Shown piece by piece: positions 46,893-59,300 of a stretch of DNA of 64,000 bases. Numbering within the stretch: the stretch's first letter is position 1; each line of letters opens with the position of its first letter. The position numbers and the translations under genes were made by a program. The stretch comes from Diadema setosum (Eukaryota > Echinodermata > Echinoidea > Diadematoida > Diadematidae). The notes under the pieces were generated by a model, which worked only from the letters and a program-made list of their open reading frames with translations, was not told where the DNA came from and did not search any database. The stretch is from the NCBI RefSeq assembly GCF_964275005.1, contig NC_092685.1:15660579-15724578 (forward strand). The letters run 5' to 3'.

Positions 46893-48522
46893 AAAGTAGT
46901 ATAGTAAGGGTACTAGGTCTCGCGCAGGGACCTAATGATCGCGCATAGCGTAACTGCGTATAGCAAGCGATATTACGCGTAGGATTAAGCGCAACATTTG
47001 CCGATACGCCCATGGAATAAATATACTTGACTTACCGCTCAACATGAGAAGGAAGCAGGTAAGAAATTTTGATTTCCAACAAATTTTCCACTAAATTTCC
47101 AATTTTTTACCTTGTACAAACCTACCTTCCCTTAAAATCTGTTCTAAGGATGTTGTAGCCTAGACGTGTCGTCTCGCTTGTCTCGTTCGTAGTCGATAGA
47201 ATTCCTAATTTGTTCGATCGATCGTTTACCACGTGACGTCATCATACACAAGAACAATGTATGCTGCCAGCTACGCTGAAATACTATTAATAAATGTTGT
47301 TTTAAGTCAAATTTTAACACAACGATTATAATATTTCAAAGGAATAAATATTTCAGCCTATCGAAGTTGAAGTGTGATTTCAATTTGAATTTGCTAGTGA
47401 TTTCTTGCGCTAACTTGTGATACATTTGTGACAGGGGAGGGCCATAATGATACTGAAGAAAACAAATTAGATGAGAGTGTGACAAATGGGTGACGAAAAT
47501 GAGAGGGTGACGAATGGGTAAGCACACACACAAACACACACACACACACACAAAAAAAAAATATATGGTCATATTTTACTTTTTTCCATTTTATATTACG
47601 TGTATATTATTGGTTAAAGTGATTAGAAATATTGTAAGAAAACTATAAAGGAAAATCATTAACGATTATGAAAATATCAATGATAAAAATAATGATAATA
47701 AGAATGATAAAATGATGATGGTGGTGGAAGTGATAATAATAATAATGAAAATGATGATGATGATTATGATGATCGATGATGGTGGTGGTGGTAATAGTAA
47801 TAATGATAATAACAATAATAACAATACTAATACTACTAGTATGGTTGAGGGGTCTAGATATCGCGCACGAAAATTTTAAATGCTCTTATAATAAACGTTA
47901 TTCCATAATCGTACCTGAATTTCTCAATGAATATCACGAAAATGCAGAAAAATCACCTCCCAGAATCTCCTGATGATACGATGACGGAGTAGTGCGCTGT
48001 CGCCGTTTGTATGTCGGACTTTTTTTTATGCGTTCACCTTCTCGGGGTGTGTAAAGATCGCGCAGCTGCCCTATGTAGTTCCATGCGTGAAAGTGTCTGC
48101 CCCTCTCTGCGGCTGTAGCGTGCTTCGGCTTTCGTAGAATATTATCAACGATCGATCGAACAAATTACGAATTCTATCGGCTACGATCATACGAACGAGA
48201 CAATCGAGACGACACGTCTAGGCTACAACATCCTTAAAAAAAGATTTTAAGCTAAGGTAGGTAAATTATAAGGTAAAAAATGGGAAATTTAGTGAAAAAT
48301 TTGCTCCAAAAAATTGGAAATTTGGTGCAAAATTTGTTTGAAATCAAAATTTCTTACCTGCTTTCTTCTCATGTTTAGCGGTTGTCAGGTATTTTTATTC
48401 CATGGGCGTATCGGCAAATTTTGCGCTTAGTCCTACGCGTAATATTGCTTGCTATACGCAGTTACGCTATGCGCGATCATTACGTCCCTGCGCGAGACCT
48501 AGTACCCTTACTATACTACTAC
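46893..48522. repeat. Long inverted repeat X, arms ~340-380 bp
   Basis: The left arm (46893-47235) contains GTACTAGGTCTCGCGCAGGG, GCATAGCGTAACTGCGTATA and ACGTGTCGTCTCGCTTGTCT. The right arm (48145-48522) has their reverse complements. The space between holds unique AT-rich DNA, an (AC)n and GATAAT-rich tracts, and the left arm of inverted repeat Y. No transposase is seen. Confidence 0.8.
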
Positions 48523-48955
48523 TACTAGAACTGTACTACTACTACTAATAATAATAATAACACATATAATAATAACAATAATATATACAAGTTAGGTAAA
48601 ACTGCTGTTGCTTAACAGGGACAAATTTAATATCAAGTGAAAAAATAGTCTACGAAAGCCGGAGCACGTTACAGCCGCAGAGGGGCAGACACTTTCACGC
48701 ATGAAACTACAGAGGGCAGCTGCGCGATCTTTACATACCCCGAGAAATTGAACGCATAAAAAAAAGTCCGACATACAAACGGCGACAGCGCACTACTCCG
48801 TCGTCGTATCATCAGGAGATTCTGGGAGGTGATTTTTCTGCATTTTCGTGATATTCATTCAGAAATTCAGGTACGATTATGGAATAACTTCTATTATAAG
48901 AGCATTTCAAATTTTCGTGCGCGATATCTAGACCCCTCAACCATACTTGTTGGGA
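47838..48955. repeat. Long inverted repeat Y, arms ~300 bp, interleaved with X
   Basis: The left arm (47838-48138) starts AGTATGGTTGAGGGGTCTAG and ends near GCTTCGGCTTTCGTAGA. The right arm (48648-48955) is its reverse complement, ending CTAGACCCCTCAACCATACT. The right arm of X sits in the loop. Confidence 0.8.
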
Positions 48956-50351
48956 TCACTGGTCTGGTGCATTTAGGGTGTTGACGGCCACTGTTTCCTT
49001 TTGTTTTGTTTTCTTGATGATCCGTGGTGGGCATGGGGGTGGGGCCTGGGCCAGCAGGGGCTGTGCTGCAGCAACCAGCCTTCCCCTGGTCCCTGGCCCC
49101 TGCCCCCCTCCATGGTACCCGGTTCCGCATTTCCATGGCCAGCCCGTCAATTCAATCTACTCAAAATCATTGGGTATTACAACTGCATGACCAACAGCAC
49201 GGTGCGGTGGAGGCTCGCGACTGCACCATCTGTTGATGGGATGGATGGGATCATGTGAAATATAAAGCACAAGCTACAACTCAACTGCAATGCAGGACAA
49301 CAGCACTATACTGAAGATGTGGGACTACAGACCAAGGCCAAGCACGGCACGGTCATGGCGGCGCAGCAGCAAGACTTCACATCCGACATGACATCAGTGA
49401 TTAGATTAGGCCTATCATGCCTATCCACGAGTTTGATGTGCATTGCCAAAACACTGCGACATTTAAGACATAAATCTAACTATTACATGTAAATATGTTT
49501 GCTATTATGTGACGTATTGCGATGATGCAAATACATTTCAGGTCACATTCGCACTCGTAGTCGTACACACACATTTCTGGTAAATCGAATTTCATTTTTA
49601 CTTTGCTCCATACCATGAGTTCAAGTGCTCAGACCGGGCAATGGCAATGTCAGTGCAGATGACTGCAGTGGTTATAAGAACGGGGGCTAGGTGGCTAGTC
49701 TATAACGAAACATGGTTTCATACCTGGAATTTTCAATGTCACGTCACATGGAGATTTAGCTGATGTGGGCCATCGGACTCATCTCACTTGAATTGAGTAC
49801 AACTGATAACTGTTCTTGTCATCCCAGGCCCCATCATCCCTCGTGTCTCTATATCGATCGTATCGCGGATCGTACCGCGGCCGTCCCCGTACTGTACGCG
49901 GAGGGGAAAAATCTCTTTAACACAGTCGGTTGCGACACAGTATGGATTCGGCTTTGCGTGTATGAAATACACATCTATGGACAGTTTAGTGCATATTGCC
50001 TTATCATGAAACGGCACAACTCGCAGGCGCATCGCGCTGCATGAGAGCGACCATCTGTTGTGTGGATAATGGAGCGCGCTAGCGTTATAGCGACTGCGAC
50101 GACGTACGACGCCGACGTACGGCCATTCATTTACATAGATACGACCGTCTGATGTACCAAGGAGTGTAGAAGCAGGGAGGTGGACTGCGTGCGCTCTATT
50201 CTCTTTGCATGCTATGCTACTGTAAATAAAACGTGTGCATTGTCATCGTCGATCTGCTAGCTAATATTGGCCTATGACTGCTTCTTCAGTTGCTGAAACA
50301 GTGAATGACGAAGCGTTTGTTGTGGTAAAAAATCCTCCGTAGGCCTAAATC
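48956..50351. other. Upstream region of the HEAT-repeat gene
   Basis: A GC-rich imperfect hairpin spans 49030-49112 (GGGGTGGGGCCTGGGCCAGC pairing with CTGGCCCCTGCCCCCC). No exon recognised. From about 49850 to 50200 CpG density rises (ACGACGTACGACGCCGACGT near 50100), compatible with a promoter or 5' UTR for the gene starting at 50352. No TATA box is obvious. Confidence 0.35.
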
Positions 50352-53300
50352 ATGGAGCTCAAGTGTGTCTTGGAGCTGCTTTTGAGCGCAAAGAAACTTG
50401 AACGAGATAAAGGTTTAGCAGCTCTCCAGCAGAAACTCGATCAACAGCAACCTAATTCGGAGCTGGCCGAAATTGAGGTGCCTCTCATGTCAGTGTTGCA
50501 TAACCAACAATCGACTTGGGAAGCTAAACATGGTGCTCTCATGGGAGCAAAAGTTTTGACGGGACTGGATCGAGCAAGTGATGATTTTCTTCAAGAAATC
50601 AAAGGCTGTTGTTTGCAGCTTTTGAATGACAAAGAGGCGCGGGTTCGACTTGCTGCTGGTAAATTCTAAACTTATTCATATTCATAAAATGATATTTTAA
50701 AAAAAATATTGACTCATTTAGGCTACTTGTTTGCTTGAAAAATGTTTTGAACGAAAGTTGAATTAATAAATTAAAATGCATGCCTTAAAGTAATGTATAG
50801 ACTTACTAGAGTCTTAATTAGAACCTTGGACTTGGTCTAGTGTCTGTAATGAGAGCTTGGCTCTATTCTTCTTTAATCTTCTTCTTTTGTAACTTAAAGT
50901 ATGTATGGTAGCCCTACTACATATCGACCACCCTTTTTGAAACCGACCGCGTATACATTTGCGCACAGAACGCTTAGTACGCACTTCACTGCGTGCAGAG
51001 CACATAAAAATGGATTGGCTTTGACCGTTGATGAGGATCAGCTGAGGATGGTGTGGGAAAACGCGAAAATTCACTGTTCATTAATGGTTTTAATCAAGGA
51101 CAAAATTTCGAATGAATATTTTCACCGAATCGTCAAATGTAATGTCTATGGAAGTTTCTAAAAAGCTTCGTACAACACGGTGTTCAATACAACTCGGTTT
51201 GCATGCATTGTCAATGCAAAAACAGCGGTCGATCTCAATAAGGAGCTTTACCGCGGGTAACTACACGCAGCCGCTGTCGCGAATCTCGACAGCGCTGCAC
51301 CTCTATTCCTTCGCGGACGTTGTTATCGTTCACTGTTTCCTTCATGAATATCTTTATTAATCGTGGAAAACTAAAATATAAGGAATTATCGTAATCTATG
51401 ACCATCATTCAATAACCGGTATGCGATTTTTTGTTTAATTACGTCTAAAACTTACCGAAATCTATGGCTGAAATCAGGTCTGTAAACGTCCTTACTGCTT
51501 CACTCCTCATCTGCGTGTTATATGAATGGCTTTCACTCTCGTATACTACAAAGTAGGTAGTCGGAGATAGTCGGATGACCCCGACTAAAAAAGGTCAAAT
51601 CATTGCCGGTGCAGCACGCGCAGATCTACTACAAGTTTTACGTAACACATGAAACGCACGGGCGCACGGGCGTAGGTAAAAAGCAACCACTTCTGAATGC
51701 GCATGCGTGGTAGTTTGTTGATTTTTTGAAGCTCTCGAAGGAAAAGATGCCACCGCACGATCTATACTCCGAAAAATTCAACAATAAGGTCTGGATACCA
51801 ACAAAACGCCGAATTCAACTCAACAATCAGGAAAATATGCTGTAGGTAAGTGTTGCAATTATGTATTCTTAAAATCATACAAAATAAAAGGTATTTTATG
51901 TGATTTTGCCGTCAATAGTGACGGTCGTTTACAACGTTGAAACACTAACACATGTCAGACCCTGTGCGCAGCGCAGTGTCTGGTCAGGCTATACCGCGGG
52001 CAGCTGAAACGAGGCCACGCGAGTTTGACGGCGATATTTTTGCACTGAAACTTCGAATCGAAAAGGGAACAACGGCATTTGATAGTGCTGGATTTTCTCA
52101 ATCATGTAGGTCAAGTTTTTTACGTGAATTTCAGTGTAAAATATTCTTATCAAGCAAATAAACATTAGGCGGTCGATGAGTAGTAGGTCCAACCATATAC
52201 ACAGCCCAGTCACTGAATAGATCTAAATCGCACAGCGCGGCGTCTGGTCAGGCTGCTTCTTTTGTTGACTTCCTCCACAGTCCTGGACTGGAGAACTGTG
52301 TTTGATTCGCAGAAAGGAATTATTAGTGATACACTTTATCGTCATGTACTAATGTGGTCAGGAGTCGAGCCAGAGACAACAGACAAGAACCGGCCAACAG
52401 AGTAAACAAAAGCAGAGAGCAGGAAAGATAAGGAAGACGTGGGTTTGATCATGCAGCAGGAATGAAGAGGTATACAACATCACATCATAGATGAACGAAT
52501 CACATGCATATCAGTTATCAGCATGGAAGTGAAGGGAGTTGATGTGGAGATACGCAGATTCTTCAAGGGAAATATTGGAGTCACTTGTTCCGACGAGTAT
52601 TAGGCTGGCAGTGAGTGTGACTTGCTTGTCTATAAGGGCGTCCGGGAGAGCAGTGCCTCTTTCTGGAAGGTGTGAGATTTTTGTCTTCTCCTTGGTATAG
52701 AGCATGCATTCCCCGAGGAGATGCATGATCGATGGTCTCATCTTTGTATTGACAGGGACATCTGGTTTTCGGTTGCTTCCCAACCAAGGCTAGTGAAAGG
52801 TGTTAGTAGGGTAGACACCACAGAGCAGCTGGCATTTAACTGGTATTGCCTTTTGGAGCGAAGTTGAGTCGGGCAGGGAGGAGGGTAGTTACCAGAGGGG
52901 GGTCCAAGGAATGAGGAGGTGAAGTGTGGACTTGGTGGCCATTGCCACTTTGAACTTGCCTTCTCTGTGGCCGAGGACTGCTGCAGTGGTGATCCTCTTC
53001 CATTGCTGAAAAGTAGCAGGCATATTCATGACATCCTCTAAGGGTGGAAAATTGTATTGGTGAAGAAGGCTCTTGAAGGCTTTGGCTGTTTTGGAGTCTT
53101 GGTAATACCGGTATATAAAATTTGTTATTCTACATCTTGTAGAGTCTAGTCAAGTGAACCGTACACTGTGTTGCAAGTAATTTTGTAGTTTTTTGTTTTG
53201 GGGTTGGGTGTGTTTGTGTCTGCAATTTTCTATCACTTTCATTCAGTTAAGTTCAATAGACAGAAGTTATTTTTATGCTGTCTTTATTTCACAATGATTG

Positions 53301-56300
53301 TTACGTTGTATTCACTATTCTATGAGAGCAAAAATGAGATGAAAGCTTATCTAGTTTTATGTCTATGATATTCTACAAGAAAACCAGAATTTTCTGGGCA
53401 GAATCTTTGGCACATTGTATTATCAATTGAGCAAGATGATTATTTTGTGTCTCTACTGTATGGCGGACTAGATTAGGCATGCATCAAGTGCTTGACATTT
53501 CTGTATTCGCATAAAAATTGCTACCTTTGGTGTTCGTTTCAACAGGGGAGCTTCTTGGAGCACTTTGCAGGCGGCAAGGGTGTGAGGTGTACCTGTTGTG
53601 TCGGGAAGACATTTTTAATGGAGTGAAACCAAACCTTGCACGAGCACCCCTGGGTGATACGATGCTAGATGAACAGACACGAGTTGACCATCTGGTTGAA
53701 AAGCTTGCCAGTGGGACCAGCCCAGTAAGTGCATGTATTCAATTCATTTCACAACACTTCAAAGAATACTTGTTTGTTTAAGTTAAAGAGATGTTTAAAG
53801 CATTATTTTCTTCTCCCTCTTTTTTTCTTCTTTAAATCTAGCCCCTGCTGAAATGAAATATTACAGTACTTATTCCCATATGTATTCAAATTATAAATGC
53901 TCAAATATATATCACAAAAAGATGATGTCAGTGGAATCCATGGCATTACATCTACTTTAAAGGTAGGGAATCCCATTTGCATGCCTTAAATGAAGAGTTG
54001 TATAAATACAGTGGTATGTTGAAGAGAGTATCTTTTAGAAACTCCCATAAAGTATTGAAAGTGGAAGGTAACATTTGGTACATTTTTATTGACCGTTAGA
54101 TTTTGAATTGAATTTTTTTCGGGGCTCACCGTAAATTCCAGTACATTACTAGGCTACCTTTGCAGACCCATGCACTGCATGTGTGTCCATCATGTATATT
54201 TTGTGAAGAATGTTCATCAAAACTTACAAACATTTCCATATACATTCTTGCCACACACTCTATATGCTATTACATCAGCTCTTATACTTTTAGATTTGAG
54301 TTTATATAGATATGTAATACAGAAGACTGCAACAAAAAGGCTTAAGTGTGGCTGACACACAGAACTACTGAGTAGTTGAGGTTTGTGCATTATTCAAATT
54401 GCAGATACTGTTGACTTCCAAATTTCTCAGCAGTGGCCTAAACAATTCCCCTGAGGTTCATATTTAATGTTTTGCTGCATTTTGGGAGGTCTGTAAAAGG
54501 TATCCCCTACCTTTAAAGCAAGAAATATTTGGAACATGAAATTTTTGTGAATTTGAGCCAATGTCCTTTTTCATGGGATGATATTTTCACAAATTGACAT
54601 TGGCATTCAATGCATAAAGTGTAGACAAGAACATCCATATTAATTTTGCAAATCTTGGCTCCTGTGAAATTTGCAAAATTAGAATGCATGTGAATATTTC
54701 TGGCTTTACATTATTTGAAAAATAATGTAAATTGTGGTTAAGGCAAGTATGCAAGATTTCTGAATGCAGGGTGTTGCCTTTCAGGACTATGAACTGCATA
54801 AATTATTGCATGTTGACCATGCCATTGTAGTTTTTCACTCTCAAGTTAGCTTTTTAATTATCCGTAAGTCTGTTTTATATGTGTGTGTCCTCTTTGATAT
54901 TTCAGCCAGGGAGCAGTGTTGCTGAACACATTTTCCATGACACTGCAGGATGGAACCACCTTGAAACATGGATGAGGTAAGGTAAAAAAATTTCATGAAG
55001 GTGCAGCTACATTTAAAATGACATTGTGAGGCTTCATACAATGGGAGTGATTGTACTGTTATGTTTGGATGTTACCCACCATCCCTAAACATAAGATCCC
55101 GAGCCACATTCGACTCTGTGCTGGTAAATCTATGAACTATAGATGTAAAATATGCTTTGCTTGGGTGATGATTTTGACAAATACATGTAAGAGAAAACAT
55201 TGAAGAGCCTACCCTGCCCAGAATGTGGATTTATTTTCCTTATAAATAAAACATTTTCAAACATCACCCTCAACCCTGAGACTATATGAAATCATTATTT
55301 GTGGAATGATCCAAGTAACCCCCCCCCCCCCCCCCCCCGGGTACCAGATTTCTTGACTTGTTAGTACCAAATGTTCACAATAGTATAGTGTTTATAAATG
55401 TGATGTATGATTCCAAGATAATATAATGTTACAAGTGCTGGTTCCTTTCAATATGCACATCAGTCACAGTCATTAGGTTAATGTAGGCTCGTACATTATT
55501 CTGCTTTCTGTTCTCGGGGCAAATGTTGTTATTGTAATAATTCATATTTCAAAGTGACAGCTGTGTATGCATAATGCTGTACCCAGGCACTTTATTTTCT
55601 GTTTACATCCAACATGTGCATGGGAATTAGAAAAAGGTAATCATTGTGTCAGTGCATTTCGGCATGTACAGATGTAGAGTCAATGCTTAAAACACCCATC
55701 TCACTCTCTTTCCATACACATTTCAGGGCTTGTTATAATACTAGGCATGCTTATGCTACTGGTAATCCAAACACACCCTTTCTTCATTGCTTCCTAAATA
55801 GATGTTTGCAGTCTGTGATCGAGGGCTGTGGTTCACAGTTCTTGCCATTCATTGACCAGGAACTGCTCGACCTCATCTTTCAAACACTGACCCACACCAA
55901 CCGCTTTGTTCGAGAGACTGGCTTCTATGTTTGCTCATCTCTTGTTAGCTGCAGTACATCTCTTGGTAAGAAACTGCTGAAAAATTGTAGGGCAGATAGC
56001 TTAAAGCTATCTGTGAAATTCTTGCTGATATGATTGTTTTTAGCTCACCTAAGCAGATTCTCAAAGTGAGCTATTACAATCGTTCACCATCTCTTGTTTC
56101 ACTTCATATGAATGCTTCTTCCCTGAAAGCGTACAGAAATATAAGGATTATTACTTGGGTACTGGAAATTTGGTTTCAAGGATAAAGATGCGTTACATTT
56201 GTTGTTACAATGTATATACATATATATTATATATTAATTACCCATCAGAAACATTTACTGTAAAAGTGGATATTTTCGCGCGACTAATTTTTCGCGCTAG

Positions 56301-59300
56301 GCTGGGTCGGAAGAGTTTCGCGTGTTTTTAATTCCGCGGAATCAAGACATCACGCACAGGAACGTATGGCAAGTAAAAATATTCGCGTGTTTTTATTTTC
56401 GCGCTAGTTTCTGGTTGCGCGAAATGCGCGAAAATTTCAACACCGCGAAAATTTCCACTTTTACAGTACTCGGGGTTCTGTTTCTGCAGGAATGGGTAAG
56501 AAACACACATATTCTTTTCATCATCAAATTGTGAGGATTCAAAAGCTACGTCTACCGCCTCTTCTTTACTCTCACCTACACACTACTACAAATGTAAGAT
56601 GCAACGGCCCAGGGGTTTAGCAACTGAAAACACACCTTTCACACTTACTATATATATATATATATAGCAGTGCTTACTATTGTTTAAAATGCAAGAGTCA
56701 TAATTGTGGAATTTGCAACTTCTTTTATTACTAGTACTTGCTCCTGAAGTAAGCTGATAGGCTAATAGGGAGCTTTAGATTTTTGCGATGGAGACGTTCA
56801 GAGGGAAAAAAACCTGGTCTGAGCATGCGCAGAATCGCGTATCAGACGTGATCTATTCATAGCTCGCACGCCTGAGTTTTCACTACATGTTCTGTGCCTT
56901 TTTTACATCTACTCAGTTCCCGACGTAGAGAGCTACTTCATGCACCGATCATAGATGGCGGCGCCATTTTATATTTTATACATTGCGTCTCAGCGTAATC
57001 TAAAGCTACTTTTCAGCACGATACAGGGAAGAAGAACGTCCAGCTCAAGCGTCGTCTCAAATGTCCGCGCAGCAAATCTAAAGCTCCCTAATGTTTGCCC
57101 AGTTCAGTGGCTGAATATAGTGATGTAAGTGTCGACATTTTAAAGATTTGTTAAGATAATGATCTATCAGGCTCAAGATGATTAATGTCAGATGTAGTCT
57201 CGCAGATTGTGTAAATTGTTTAAACCATGCTTTCAGAGAATAAGCAGGGCTGTATGTAATGATCACAGGGAAAATTTAAGTCTCATATGTCTTAATTTTT
57301 TCAGAGGATGGGGTAGAAAACATGGAGTTGAGTGATGGGCATGTCACGAACACCATCCTACAGCATGGGGATCAACTCGCTCATCACCTTGCTTTGGGTC
57401 TGGCTGACAACTGGAGCCAAGTAAGCACTTCATGCTTTCCTGTGCACTGTAAATAGCAGTAGGATGGATATTAATTAAATTTTGTGTGATTATGATCACC
57501 CTTTCTGATAGTGACCATGACTTTAATATGAAACAGATATGCATTATTTCTGTTGTTAGAAGGTGACAAAGTGTGAGTTTGAGTTTGTAATGATTATGTG
57601 TCCTCTCATTAATACAGTACACATATTTTCACTGATACACATTCTCATGTCAGTCTTGCCAAAGAAATTTTGTGGATTCCTGATAAGCTTGTGTTTCTGA
57701 CTTTAGAAAAAAAAACAGAAGAAGAATGCCAGTAATGAGCATATTCAAATTTAAGAACTGTCTGTATCATGAAATGTACTTAGCATCATCTGATAAATGT
57801 CAAAACTTAATATGACTGACTGATATCCACTTACTATCTGGCTACTATCAAAGATATTAAATGGTCTGTGGGAGTCATCAGTATTCAAATTGTTCATTTT
57901 GTTAATCAAACAGATTTAGTTCAAATTCTTTGTTAAAACAAACAAAAAATCTTTGAGGATTTCTAATTTGATTGTTTATTTTCATCTTTCTCACAACACC
58001 TCCTTGCCAGGTTCGTCTTGCAGCGTCTACTGCCACTAGACACTTTCTTTTGAACTTGCCAACTGAGTCGGCCAGGCAGAGGTTCTACCCCACACTCCTT
58101 CCCAGACTCTGTCTCAACAGGTACTTTTAATCAGTTATCCCTACAAAAGAGAAGTACCGTAACACAATGATTACTTTCTATGTTGATAATAGTGAGCAAC
58201 ATAAGCTGCCATTGGCAGGGGCCTGGTTGGTTCTTACCCCTCCTCAAACTTTTAATTTACCAGAGGTTTACATGACAACACATAATTTATCATTTGCAAA
58301 AGCCTTTTCAGATGATGGGAAACTTTTTTTTTTTCCTCCTCTGGCACCAATCACTATTTATGGCAGAAATGCCATTACTTGAGACACATCATCATTATTA
58401 TTTTTGTCTTTCTTTGATATGAACCCCCTATGAAAGGTTGATCTACAATTATTTGAGTGTCGGTTCGCTCACACTCTTAAGACGTAACAGATAAACTGTT
58501 TTGTGTGCTTGAGGAATAAGTAGAGCAGGAATATAGTAGTGTAATGACGTGTGATTTGACTAGTGGGGTAATGTAAGTGATTGTAAGTTGTGGCTGTAAT
58601 TTGTAGAGTGGCTACATACATGCAAAATGTGTAGAATTTTTAGAAACCAGCTTTCCAGGTTTGAAAGGAACCGGGAAATATACCTAAACTGTTTGATGGT
58701 CTGCTGAATAATCAGAATGAAAATGAGATAATGCCCATTATCGATTGCATGTACTGTCACTCACCAATTATCATCAGGTACTATGTCGCTGAAGGTGTCC
58801 GAATATACTCGCAAGAGACGTGGCGTCAGGTGACAGGGTCACGTGGGAAGGAGCTGGTGGAACAGCACATTGATCATGTGGTGAGTAGTCTGTCCACAGG
58901 TCTGATTGCACCATGTACACAAGAGCAGTGTGAGAAAAAAATGGTACCATTTCATTGTCTTTTTGTGAGATCTGTCATTTTTACCTCCGCCAAGGGAGAA
59001 GGTTATGTTTTCGTTACCGTAGGTTTGTTTGTTAGTTAGTTTGTCCGTGTGCAAAATAACTCAAAAAGTAGTGAACAGATTTGGATGTCCTCTGATCTTA
59101 ATTCTGCATTGTTTTATTTGATTAATGGTCATTGACACTTATTAGCAATGCTATGGAAGCTTTTTCATTTGATGATGGCTGCTTACACAGCAACAGGAGG
59201 AGAATGTAATAACATTCTTTTGACAGAAACATGTTGAGCTTACTATTGACAAGTATTCATGGATCGTGTACTTTGAGTGTAGATTTAGGTTGTCAATCGG

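Noticed and set aside
51749-51846. Short ORF starting MPPHDLYSEKFNNK followed by GTAAGT as a gene start
   Set aside because: In-frame TAG directly before the donor and no matching downstream exon. It lies within a repeat-rich intron.
52511-52783. 90-codon minus ORF as a host gene
   Set aside because: Content fits the end of a LINE protein, with broken frames around it.
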